This document shows positions 51,469 through 60,206 of a stretch of DNA of 64,000 bases, in pieces (the first letter of the stretch is position 1; the number at the start of each line of letters is the position of its first letter). The notes under the pieces are model-generated. The model did no database searches and was not told the DNA's origin. It was given only the letters and a program-made list of their open reading frames with translations. Origin of the DNA: Desulfocarbo indianensis (GTDB lineage Bacteria; Desulfobacterota; Desulfarculia; Desulfarculales; Desulfarculaceae); contig LBMP01000002.1 of NCBI GenBank assembly GCA_001184205.1, positions 637,981 to 701,980 on the forward strand, written 5' to 3'. The translations under genes were made by a program, and so were the position numbers.

Positions 51469-52719
51469 GTGAAGATCAGCCGTATCAGGTGTTTTGGGTT
51501 GTTTATTGCCGGACTGCTAGCGCTGGGGGCCCTGGCATGCCTGGAAAACGGCGCCTCGCAAGCAACGGCCAAGATCAAGCTGGGCGCGCTTTTCCCCTTG
51601 AGCGGCGAACTCAAGGACAAGGGGCAAGACAGCGCCAACGGCGTCCGCCTGGCCGTGGAGGAAATCAATGGCGGCGGCGGCATCGAGTCGCTGGGGGGCG
51701 CCCGGCTGGAAGTGATCTATGCCGACACCCAAGGCAAGCCCGCGGTGGGCGCCGGGGAGGCGGAGCGCCTCATACGCAAGGAAGGCGTGGCCGCCATCGT
51801 CGGCACCTACCAAAGCAGCGTAACCAAGCCGGCCACCCAGGTGGCGGAAAAGCTTGAAACGCCGTTCGTGGTGAGCATCTCCATCGCCGATATCATAACG
51901 GAAAGGGGATTCAATTATACTTTTCGCATTCAGCCCAAAGCCGGTTTTTACGCGCGGGATCAAATCCATTTTTTGCGCGACCTGGATAAGCTCGCCGGAT
52001 ATTCGGTGAAGCGGGTGGCTCTGCTGCATGAAAACACCGATTTCGGTACCTCCGCGGCTTTGGCCCAAAAAAAGGCCCTAAGGGATCAAGGCATAGAAGT
52101 GGTGGCGGACGTAGCCTATCAGGCAGTGGGCGCGGTTGATCTCAGCCGGGAAGTGGCCCAATCCCTGGCCGAGGAGCCCGACGCGCTGCTCACGGTCACT
52201 TATCTTCTGGATAGCCTTCTGATTCGCAAGGCCCTGGCCAAGTCAGGCAAAAGCCTGCCCGTGGTGGACATGGCCGGCGGCGTGGTGTCGCCGGAATACG
52301 TCGAATTGCTGGGCGCTCTGGCCGACGGCGTCTTCACCATGACGGAGTTTTCCAAATACGCCGCCGGCGGCAAGGACCTTAATAACAGATTCCGCAAGCG
52401 TTTTGGGGTTGATATTACCGGAGACAGCGCTTATTCCTACCAGGCGGTCCAGGTGCTGAGGGACGCCCTGGAGCGGGCGGCTTCGGCCGATCGAAAAAAA
52501 CTGCGCGAGGCGCTGGCCGCCACCGACCTCGGTCCGGGCCCGCGGCTTGTGTTGCCCTCGGAAAGATTGCGCTTTGATAGAACCGGTCAAAACGAGTTTG
52601 CCCATCTATTTGTGGCGCAAATCCAAAACGGCGAGTTGCAGCCGGTCTGGCCTCCGCAATACGCCACGGCCAAGGTGATAATACGAAGTGGGCATGATCA
52701 AACAACGCCGGCAAACTGA
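51469..52719 (+). CDS. Periplasmic binding protein, Leu/Ile/Val-binding (LivK) family
   Basis: 416 residues, GTG start after GGGGTGA. The N-terminal membrane segment ends in LALGALACLENG, a signal peptide with a weak lipobox, so it may be lipid-anchored. The type I binding fold shows in KIKLGALFPLSGELKDKGQD, AVEEINGGGGIESLGGARLE, VAAIVGTYQSSVTKPATQVA and DQIHFLRDLDKLAGYSVKRVALLHENTDFG. No ABC permease follows; instead the gene overlaps a histidine kinase by about 30 bases. It therefore probably acts as the ligand-sensing partner of that kinase. Ligand unknown (amino acid, amide or other small organic). Confidence 0.88.
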   Translation: MKISRIRCFGLFIAGLLALGALACLENGASQATAKIKLGALFPLSGELKDKGQDSANGVRLAVEEINGGGGIESLGGARLEVIYADTQGKPAVGAGEAERLIRKEGVAAIVGTYQSSVTKPATQVAEKLETPFVVSISIADIITERGFNYTFRIQPKAGFYARDQIHFLRDLDKLAGYSVKRVALLHENTDFGTSAALAQKKALRDQGIEVVADVAYQAVGAVDLSREVAQSLAEEPDALLTVTYLLDSLLIRKALAKSGKSLPVVDMAGGVVSPEYVELLGALADGVFTMTEFSKYAAGGKDLNNRFRKRFGVDITGDSAYSYQAVQVLRDALERAASADRKKLREALAATDLGPGPRLVLPSERLRFDRTGQNEFAHLFVAQIQNGELQPVWPPQYATAKVIIRSGHDQTTPAN

Positions 52720-55700
52720 CAAGGCCAGGAAACCTTTTCGACGGAAAAGCCTGGCGGCCCAACTGACCTGGGTTTGCATCATCATGGTGACCCTGACCGT
52801 TCTGAGCTTGGGAGCCGGGCTGATACTCATAGCCGCCCAGGCGCAGCGGGAGATATCCTTCCAACTGCAACGACAAAGCGCGGAACAGGTATCCCAACTG
52901 ATTTCCGGCTATATGAGCCGCGCCGTTTCGCGGCTGACCTTTTTCGCGGAGAACAAACAGTCTTCCCTGCAATCGCCCCAGCGCCGGAAATCCGCCTTGG
53001 AAAACCTGCTTATCACCAGCATGCCGCTCTACAGCCAGGTATCCTTCCTGGACCAAAAGGGCGACGAACTCAGCAAGGTTTCCCGCTTTCATTCGTACCT
53101 GCCCGGCGAGCACGGCAACAAGGCGCGCACGCCGGCTTTCATCACCGCCATTATGGGGGAGCTTTATACCGGCGAGATTTCTTTGCTGGGCGATACCGGC
53201 CTGTTGTCGATGACCATCGCCCTGCCGGTCAGAACGGCCAAGGCGGAAATTTTCGGCGTGATCGTCGCGGAGATAAACATAAACCATTTGTGGCAGGACG
53301 TGGCGCGGATCAAGGTGGGAAGCGGCGGCTATGTCTACCTGGTGGATAAAAAGGGCCGCTTCGTGGCCTATCAAAAGCCGGCGGAAGTGCTGCAAAGGCA
53401 CGGCGAGGACGTGGGCAAGCTGCCGCCGGTGGCCGAATTCATAAAAAACAACGGCTCCAGGCAAGGTTCGGTCCAAAAATATCGCGGTTTGTTCAATGAA
53501 GAAGTCATAGGTGTGCAAGCGCCGATACCGGGAACCGTTTGGGCGGTGGTGGTGGAACAGCCGACCCGCGAGGCTTTTGTCGGCATTTCCAAAATGCAAA
53601 GGTATTTAGTAAGCCTTTTGCTGGCGGGCGCGATTCTGGCGGGCGCCTTGGGCTATTTAATTGCACGGCGGCTGGTGGGGCCCATCCGCGAATTGACCGC
53701 CGCCGCGGAGAGGTTTGGAACCGGCGACCTGGAAAGCGAATTCAGGGAGGTGCCCAGGCAAGATGAAGTGGGCATCCTCTCCAGCGCCTTCAAGGAGATG
53801 CAAGGAGAGCTGCACGATCTTTACGCCGGGCTCAGACACAAGGTGGAAGAGCTGGAGATGGTGCAGGACGCCCTGCGCAAGAGCGAGGAAAACTATCGCT
53901 CCATCTTCGAAAACGCCAGCGAGGGAATTTTCCAGGCCACCCCGGCCGGGCGATACCTGAGCGTCAACCCCGCGCTTTGCAGGATGTTGGGTTACGCTTC
54001 CCCCCTGGAGATGATCGAGACGGTCAAGGATATCCCTTCCCATATATACGCCAGGCAAGAAGACAGAGAGATAATCCAGGCGATGCTTGAAAAGGAAGGC
54101 GCGTTGAACGGGATGGAGGTGGAGCAGTGGCGCAAGGACGGCAGCAAGATCATCGTTTCGCTCAATATCCATGCGGTGCGCGACGCGGAAGGCCAGACCC
54201 TTTATTACGAGGGAACCGTGGAGGACGTATCGGCGAAAAAGCGCGCCGAAGAGGAGCGTGAAAAGCTATGGACCATGCTGCAGACCGCCTTTGCCCAATC
54301 TCCGGTGGGCATCGTCATCGCCGACGCGCCCGACGGAAGAATCCGCATGGCGAATTCCCAGGCGCTGATGATAAGAGGCGCGGCGGAAGATTACCTGACC
54401 GGAATCGAATTCGGCCAGCATTCCCGCAAGTGGCAGATATTTCATACGGACGGCGCTCCCTATCCCACGGATGAACTCCCGCTGGTCAAGGCCATACGCA
54501 AGGGGGAAGCCGTATTCAACGAGGAAATGATAATCCGCGACGAAAAGGGCGAAGACCATTTGATTTTCGTCAACGCCGCGCCAATACGCGACCAGGAAGG
54601 CGTCATCACCTCCGGGGTGGCGGTGTTTCAGGATATTACCGAGCATAAGAGATTGGAGGAGGAGCGCAAGGCGCACGAAAAGCGGCTGCAGGCCATTTGG
54701 GAGGCCAGCGCCGACCCCATGGTGGTCTATGATCAGCAAGGCCGGGCCACTTATGTGAATCCGGCCTTCAGCAGGGTTTTCGGTTGGAGCGCGGAAGAAG
54801 TGTTGGGGAGAAGAGTGCCCTTTGTGCCCGAAGATCAGGCGCAACCCACCATGGAAGCCATCAACGCCCTCTATAACAAAAGCGCGTCCCCTTCTTTCGA
54901 AACCAAGCGGCTGACCAAGGATGGCCAAACCCTCAACGTGCTCATCAGCGCGGCCGGCGTCACCGACGAGATGGGGGAAGTGGTGGGCATGGTGGTCAAC
55001 CTCACGGACATGACCAAGACCAAGCGGCTGGAATCGCAGCTTCGCCAAGCCCAAAAAATGGAAGCCATAGGCACCCTCGCCGGCGGCATCGCCCATGACT
55101 TCAACAATATTTTGGGGTCGGTCATCGGCTATACGGAATTGGCCCAGCGCTTGGCCCGCAAGGGAAGCGAAAACAGCAGGGAGCTTGACCAGGTCATGAA
55201 AGCCGCCGAAAGGGCGCGCAACCTGGTCAAGCAGATCTTGACCTTCAGCCGCAAGGCCGAGGCGGAGCCCAGGCCGCTCAGCATGAACGCGCTGGTGATG
55301 CAGACCTTGCAGCTCCTGGAGCCCACCCTGCCGAAGATGATCAGCCTGGAAACCCAGCTATCTCCGGCGCTGAACCTGATCAACGCCGACCCCAACCAGA
55401 TGGAGCAGGTGATCATCAACCTGGCCACCAACGCCGCCGACGCCATGCCCGACGGAGGCCGGCTGTTGATCGAAACCGGCAACGTGTTTTTGGATGAAGA
55501 TTATTGCGCCCAGCATCTGGAAGTGAGGCCCGGCCAATACGTGTTGCTCATGTTCTCGGATACCGGCCAGGGCATGACTCACGAAATAGTGGAGCACATT
55601 TTCGACCCCTTCTTCACCACCAAAAAAGTGGGCAAGGGGACCGGCTTGGGCCTGTCCACGGTCTACGGCATCGTCAAGGGGCACGGCGGGTACGTCTATT

Positions 55701-56179
55701 GCTACAGCGAGTGCGGCTTGGGGACCACCTTCAAGATATATCTGCCGGTCCGCCCAATCGAGGCTCCTTTGCTGGACTCGCAGCGAAGCCTTTCGGAAGA
55801 TTTGCTCAAGGGGGGCGAAACCATACTGTTGGTGGACGACGAGGAGCCCTTGCGCGAATTGGGCGCCATGACCATGCAGAGCATGGGCTATAAGGTCTTG
55901 ACCGCGTGCAACGGCGAGGAGGCGTTGCGAATATACGCGGGGCAAGGCGGCGCGATCGATCTGGTGGTCATGGATTTGGGCATGCCGGGCATGGGAGGCC
56001 ACAAGGCCATGAAGAAAATCCTGGCCCTCAACCCGGAGGCCAAGGTGGTCATCGCCAGCGGTTATTCGGCCAATGGGCAGGTCAAGGACTCGCTGGAATC
56101 GGGCGCCGCGGGATACGTGGCCAAGCCTTTCCGTCTGGCGGATTTGCTGGGCAGCATCAGGAGCGTATTGGACCGGTGA
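52688..56179 (+). CDS. Hybrid histidine kinase: dCache, HAMP, three PAS, kinase and receiver
   Basis: About 1163 residues (GTG 52688; ATG 52694 also possible). Transmembrane helix 1 is near 28-50, then a periplasmic dCache sensor (about 55-305, SGGYVYLVDKKGRFVAY), helix 2 near 313-335, and HAMP (RRLVGPIRELTAAAERFGTG). Three PAS domains follow (about 405-780), then the HisKA-type H-box GGIAHDFNNILGSV near 799, an N-box LATNAADAM, and ATP lid FDPFFTTKKVGKGTGLGLS. A receiver domain with phospho-acceptor Asp in DLVVMDLGMPGMGG near 1093 ends the chain. No DNA-binding output is present, so a separate phosphotransfer protein or regulator must act downstream. Confidence 0.92.
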   Translation: MGMIKQRRQTDKARKPFRRKSLAAQLTWVCIIMVTLTVLSLGAGLILIAAQAQREISFQLQRQSAEQVSQLISGYMSRAVSRLTFFAENKQSSLQSPQRRKSALENLLITSMPLYSQVSFLDQKGDELSKVSRFHSYLPGEHGNKARTPAFITAIMGELYTGEISLLGDTGLLSMTIALPVRTAKAEIFGVIVAEININHLWQDVARIKVGSGGYVYLVDKKGRFVAYQKPAEVLQRHGEDVGKLPPVAEFIKNNGSRQGSVQKYRGLFNEEVIGVQAPIPGTVWAVVVEQPTREAFVGISKMQRYLVSLLLAGAILAGALGYLIARRLVGPIRELTAAAERFGTGDLESEFREVPRQDEVGILSSAFKEMQGELHDLYAGLRHKVEELEMVQDALRKSEENYRSIFENASEGIFQATPAGRYLSVNPALCRMLGYASPLEMIETVKDIPSHIYARQEDREIIQAMLEKEGALNGMEVEQWRKDGSKIIVSLNIHAVRDAEGQTLYYEGTVEDVSAKKRAEEEREKLWTMLQTAFAQSPVGIVIADAPDGRIRMANSQALMIRGAAEDYLTGIEFGQHSRKWQIFHTDGAPYPTDELPLVKAIRKGEAVFNEEMIIRDEKGEDHLIFVNAAPIRDQEGVITSGVAVFQDITEHKRLEEERKAHEKRLQAIWEASADPMVVYDQQGRATYVNPAFSRVFGWSAEEVLGRRVPFVPEDQAQPTMEAINALYNKSASPSFETKRLTKDGQTLNVLISAAGVTDEMGEVVGMVVNLTDMTKTKRLESQLRQAQKMEAIGTLAGGIAHDFNNILGSVIGYTELAQRLARKGSENSRELDQVMKAAERARNLVKQILTFSRKAEAEPRPLSMNALVMQTLQLLEPTLPKMISLETQLSPALNLINADPNQMEQVIINLATNAADAMPDGGRLLIETGNVFLDEDYCAQHLEVRPGQYVLLMFSDTGQGMTHEIVEHIFDPFFTTKKVGKGTGLGLSTVYGIVKGHGGYVYCYSECGLGTTFKIYLPVRPIEAPLLDSQRSLSEDLLKGGETILLVDDEEPLRELGAMTMQSMGYKVLTACNGEEALRIYAGQGGAIDLVVMDLGMPGMGGHKAMKKILALNPEAKVVIASGYSANGQVKDSLESGAAGYVAKPFRLADLLGSIRSVLDR

Positions 56180-56239
56180 GGTTGCGGGAGAGGGACCCGT
56201 GGGTAGAGACGTTCCAAGGCGGTGAGCGGTTTCATGACC

Positions 56240-57484
56240 TCATAAAATCTCGTCATGAGCCAGCAATTGAATGGCCACTTTTTCTCCCGCTGTGATTTGC
56301 GCGGTGTTTTCCGGAAAAACTATCAGACAGTTGGCCTGGCTCATCGAGCGGAAGATGGACGACTTTTGGTCGCCGGTGGTCGTTACGTAAAATTCATTGT
56401 TCTCAATGGTGAAATAGCCTCTCAGCAGGTGCACTTTTTCGGATGGTTTTCTTCTAACGGTATCTTTAAGGCATGCATTTATTACAGGCTTGTTGACTCT
56501 TTGGGCTCCCATCAATCTCAGAAGGGCTGGCCTTACGAATTGGATGAAGGCGGTAAGGCTTGCAACGGGATTGCCGGGCAAGCCAAAAAACAGTTTGTCG
56601 CCTTTTTTGCCAAAAATGCACGGCTTGCCGGGTTTGACCTTGACCCATTTAAACAGCAGCTCAATATCCAAATCGGCATAGATTTCATTTATAAAATCAT
56701 ATCTGCCCATTGCCGATCCGCCCGTGGATATCACCACATCGGAATGCAGGGCCTTCAAAAAAAGATTTTTAGTATCGTTAAAAGTGTCCTTGGCAATGCC
56801 CAGGTATTCCGGGAGGCCGTTGTACTTTTTTATCTCCGAATACAAGGCATAGGCGTTCACGTCCCTGATTTGACCGGTTCGGACTTCCTGGCCCAGCCCG
56901 GCCAGTTCATCGCCGGTGGAAATAATGGATACGGTGGGTTGCCTGTAGGCCTTCACCTTATGGTGATTCAGAGAGGCCAGAATGCCTATGTCCGCGGAGC
57001 TCAGCCGATCGCCCCTGCGCAATACGTTGTCGCCTTTTTGAATATTCTCTCCGGCGCTTCTATAATTTTCGCGTTGGGCTGTTTCCCGATAAATAGTCAC
57101 ATGGCCGGATTCTTCCAGGGCGTCCTCGACCTTCAGCACGGAATCGGCGCCTTGGGGCATGGGAGCGCCGGTCATTATTCTTATGGCGGTACCGGTCGAA
57201 ACCCGGAGGCCGGCGGGCAGGGCTCCCGCCTGTATCTCGCCGATCAATTTCAGCTTTATGGGGCTATTGGCCGAAGCGCCTCTGGTGTCTTTGGCCATAA
57301 GCGCGTAACCGTCCATGGCGGAGCAATCCAGGGGCGGTATCATGATATCCGATACGATATCTTCATAAAGAACGCGATTGAAGGCCTCGGTGATGGAAAT
57401 GCTTTCCCAGCCCAAAGGGCTGACGGAAGTCAGGACAATCTTTAACGCTTCCTGAACCGATACCGCCGATTTACTGCTTGCCAT
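56240..57484 (-). CDS. moeA: Molybdopterin molybdenumtransferase MoeA
   Basis: 414 residues. Family motifs: PPLDCSAMDGYALMAKDTRG, GTAIRIMTGAPMPQGADSV, SIISTGDELAGLG, FFGLPGNPVASLTAFIQFV and the C-terminal beta domain. MoeA inserts molybdate (or tungstate) into adenylylated molybdopterin. Its GC content and codon use are visibly lower than in neighbouring genes (many AAA, TTT and ATA codons), which hints at acquisition from another genome. It is convergent with the kinase gene; a start at 57484 gives the normal length. It would supply the molybdenum enzymes in the window. Confidence 0.92.
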   Translation of the reverse strand: MASSKSAVSVQEALKIVLTSVSPLGWESISITEAFNRVLYEDIVSDIMIPPLDCSAMDGYALMAKDTRGASANSPIKLKLIGEIQAGALPAGLRVSTGTAIRIMTGAPMPQGADSVLKVEDALEESGHVTIYRETAQRENYRSAGENIQKGDNVLRRGDRLSSADIGILASLNHHKVKAYRQPTVSIISTGDELAGLGQEVRTGQIRDVNAYALYSEIKKYNGLPEYLGIAKDTFNDTKNLFLKALHSDVVISTGGSAMGRYDFINEIYADLDIELLFKWVKVKPGKPCIFGKKGDKLFFGLPGNPVASLTAFIQFVRPALLRLMGAQRVNKPVINACLKDTVRRKPSEKVHLLRGYFTIENNEFYVTTTGDQKSSIFRSMSQANCLIVFPENTAQITAGEKVAIQLLAHDEIL

Positions 57485-57818
57485 GAAAATATTATGCCCG
57501 TTTGCTTAAATCGTTTTGCGGATTTTCTGCGTCCTGTGATCGTCTGGTAAGGGACGATGCCATCATGGTCGCCGCGATATTTAAGCCGCTTTAAGGGGCC
57601 GCCGGCAAAGGATGCTTCTCGGATGTGACGCGGCTGATGGGGGCACGGGCGGAGACCATGGGGACTGAAAGCGACTCGGCGCTGACATAAACCATACGAC
57701 TATTCCATGGTTGGTATTTTTTGTCCTTGGGATATTCAAGTCAGCCGGGCATGGCCTCAATCGATCCCAAGAAATAAAACCATGGCCAAGTTGCTAATCG
57801 CCACAGGACAGGCGGATA
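57485..57818. other. Intergenic region between moeA and fdhD
   Basis: 334 bases with mixed composition. It includes an AT-rich stretch near 57690-57780. No ORF with a ribosome-binding site, terminator with T-run or RNA gene is convincing here. Confidence 0.45.
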
Positions 57819-58595
57819 TCAACCGGTCTTCAGCGGCCTGCCTCCCACGGTTATCCTGGCGGGGTGGGTGTATATTTTCAGTTCTTCCCGTCTGGGACAG
57901 TTGACCAGAGTCAGTCCCAACCGGTCGGCGGTTTCCACGGCGGGAACCGTGGGCGCCGAAACGCTTACCACCACCCCCACGCCCGAACGAATGGATTTCA
58001 GCACCATCTCCAGGCTGCATCTGCCCGATAGGGCCAAAGCCGCCGCCTTGGCCAGGTTCCCGCCCAGCCAGGCCGCGCCCACCGCCTTGTCCAAACCGTT
58101 GTGCCGCCCCACGTCTTCGGCCATGGCCAGCATCTCGCCCGAGACGCTGAAGAGCGCCGCGGCGTGGGTGCCCCGGGTGGGCCGGTATAGGATCTGGGCT
58201 TCGCTCATGGCCTGGGTCAGGTTCCGCAGGACGCCCAGCTCCAGGCCGCCGCCCGGCGGCACGGGCTCGGCCTCGGTGGGGCCCAACAGGCCGCCGCCGG
58301 CGGCGCGCACGTTGCCCAGCTTGTCGGGCGATAGGGCCAGGTCCAGGTCCACCAGACCCCGCTGGGCGTGGTAGACGACCTTGGGCAGCGGATCCCCGGG
58401 CGAGACCCAGCCCATGGTGAGGGCGTAGCCCAGGGCCAGTTCCCGCTCGGAGCCCGGCGTGGCCATGAGCACCGTCACCACGTGTCCGCCCAGGGAAAGG
58501 CTTACGGCGCTCTCGTCGGCAAAACGGACGATTTCGTCAAATACCTCATCGCCGCGCACCAGGATCATGCGGCGTTCTTTGATGGGGTTTTTCAT
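57819..58595 (-). CDS. fdhD: FdhD-family sulfurtransferase lacking the usual CxxC loop
   Basis: 258 residues from ATG 58595. Family blocks: DESAVSLSLGGHVVTVLMAT, RELALGYALTMGWV, GTHAAALFSVSGEMLAMAED and VGRHNGLDKAVGAAW, then SAPTVPAVETADRLGLTLVN. FdhD sulfurates the molybdenum in formate dehydrogenase-type enzymes, passing sulfur through a CxxC loop. The corresponding loop here reads AAGGGLLGPTEAEPVPP with no cysteine; the only cysteines are in SGRCSLEM and LVNCPRR. No ribosome-binding site is obvious before the ATG. Close to the molybdopterin oxidoreductase-desulfurase fusion, it may serve that enzyme with altered chemistry. Confidence 0.85.
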   Translation of the reverse strand: MKNPIKERRMILVRGDEVFDEIVRFADESAVSLSLGGHVVTVLMATPGSERELALGYALTMGWVSPGDPLPKVVYHAQRGLVDLDLALSPDKLGNVRAAGGGLLGPTEAEPVPPGGGLELGVLRNLTQAMSEAQILYRPTRGTHAAALFSVSGEMLAMAEDVGRHNGLDKAVGAAWLGGNLAKAAALALSGRCSLEMVLKSIRSGVGVVVSVSAPTVPAVETADRLGLTLVNCPRREELKIYTHPARITVGGRPLKTG

Positions 58596-58978
58596 GGGGG
58601 GGATGATACTACCCTGACGGGACCCTGTCCAGGCGGGCGGGCTGCCGGCGCGGCGGCCCGCGGCGGTGCCAGCCTGATAAGTTCCAGAAAAACCAAGGGC
58701 CTGGCTCTGGCCTCCCTCAGCCGCTTTGCCCATGGGCGAGGCCGTTGCTCATTGCTTCCGGCGGGCAGCCGTATCGCGGGCGCGGCCTGGGGGATTTGGC
58801 CTCCCGGTCGGAGCCGGCGGGGGCGTGTGGTATCTTAATATGCTTTAAGAGAGGGGGGGATTGGTCGCCGGGCGCCGGGGCCGCTCGCCTTGCAAGGCCG
58901 GGACGGGGAGCGCCGCCAGCTCACGCCGCCCCACGTTCAGCGCCAGCCGCATAGCCGACGCGCAAAAGGATATTGGCC
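58596..58978. other. Divergent intergenic region, fdhD / moeA-like gene
   Basis: 383 bases, very GC-rich except GTATCTTAATATGCTTTAAG near 58828-58850, which may contain a -10 for the plus-strand gene. No molybdenum-cofactor riboswitch consensus could be matched. No gene is supported. Confidence 0.4.
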
Positions 58979-60193
58979 ATGAAGAGACTGGACCTGGGCC
59001 TAACTGAGGCCCTGCAATTGACCCTGGAGAGCATCGAGCCGCTTGCCGCCGAAACGGTCAACCTGATCGACTGCGGCGACCGCGTGGCGGCCTCGGATAT
59101 CCGCGCGCTGGTGGATTCCCCTTCCATGGATACTTCGCGCAAGGACGGCTACGCGGCGTCTTACCAAGAAATAGCCGGGGCCAGCGCCGAGCGGCCGGCG
59201 CGTCTGCGGGTGATCGGCTCCATGGCCGCCGGCGGCGTGGGGGATATCCAGTTGGAGCCGGGCAGCGCGGTGAGGGTATTGACCGGCGCCCGCCTGCCCC
59301 GCGGCGCCGACGTGGTGGTGGCCGAGGAAGACACGAGTCCCGACGGCGATTACGTGATCATCCATGACCTTGCCGAATCAAGCAAGAACATCCTGCGGCG
59401 CGGCAGCGACGTGGCCCTGCATGAACGCCTCATCCAGGCGGGTCATAGGATTTCTCCCATCATGACCGGCCTCTTGGCCGCGGCGGGGCACAGCGAGGTG
59501 CCCGTGTTCAGGAATCCCCTGGCGGGGATCATAGGCACCGGCGACGAAATAGTGGAGCCGGGCAAGCCCTTGAGCGAAGGCAAGCTCTACGCCAGCAACA
59601 TCGTGTCCCTGGCGGGGCTGTGCAAGAGATACAAAATGACCACCCGCCTGGCCATTGTAAAGGACGACCCCGAGGCCATGTTCCGCGCCATGCAAAAGAT
59701 GGCCGCCGAAACCGACGCCCTGATAACCAGCGGCGGGGCCTGGCGGGGCGACCGCGACTTGGTGGCCGAGGTGCTGGAAAGGCTGGGCTGGAAAAAAATA
59801 TTCCATCAGATCCGCATTGGGCCCGGCAAGGCGGTGGGCTTCGGCCTGCTGGAGGCCAAGCCGGTGTTCATCCTGCCCGGCGGCCCGCCCTCCAACCTGA
59901 TGGGCTTTTTGCAGATCGCCTTGCCCGGCCTGCTGGCGCTGGGCGGCCAGGTGAATCCGGGGTTGCCCCGCATCAACGCCCTGCTCGCCGCCGACATCGA
60001 GGATGGCAAGGCCAGTTGGACCGATTTCTTCTACGGCACTCTTGATTACGGCGAGGGATTGCCGGTGTTTCACCCCATGGCCAAACGCTGCCGCTTGAAT
60101 GCCATAGCCCAGGCGAAAGCGGTGGCCATGATCCCCGAGGGCCAAGACCGGCTCTCAGCGGGAGCCATGATCAGCGTGCAGCTATTGGGCTGA
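58979..60193 (+). CDS. MoeA-like molybdopterin-binding protein (divergent paralogue)
   Basis: 404 residues. It follows the MoeA plan: SPSMDTSRKDGYAASYQEIA instead of the usual MDGYAV motif, GSAVRVLTGARLPRGADVVV, GIIGTGDEIVEPGKPLSEG, ALITSGGAWRGDRDLV and VFILPGGPPSNLMGFLQ. The MPT-binding GxGGxS and the PGNPV loop are changed to SGGAW and PGGPPSN. These changes suggest a specialised metal or dinucleotide step, or another substrate, rather than simple redundancy with moeA. ATG 58979 is preceded by AAAGGAT. Transcribed toward egtD, which lies convergent. Confidence 0.82.
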   Translation: MKRLDLGLTEALQLTLESIEPLAAETVNLIDCGDRVAASDIRALVDSPSMDTSRKDGYAASYQEIAGASAERPARLRVIGSMAAGGVGDIQLEPGSAVRVLTGARLPRGADVVVAEEDTSPDGDYVIIHDLAESSKNILRRGSDVALHERLIQAGHRISPIMTGLLAAAGHSEVPVFRNPLAGIIGTGDEIVEPGKPLSEGKLYASNIVSLAGLCKRYKMTTRLAIVKDDPEAMFRAMQKMAAETDALITSGGAWRGDRDLVAEVLERLGWKKIFHQIRIGPGKAVGFGLLEAKPVFILPGGPPSNLMGFLQIALPGLLALGGQVNPGLPRINALLAADIEDGKASWTDFFYGTLDYGEGLPVFHPMAKRCRLNAIAQAKAVAMIPEGQDRLSAGAMISVQLLG

Positions 60194-60206
60194 GCAACAT
60201 CGCTCC

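Noticed and set aside
58596..58978. A molybdenum-cofactor riboswitch before the moeA-like gene
   Set aside because: GC-rich stems are present but the conserved blocks of the Moco RNA family could not be found in order.
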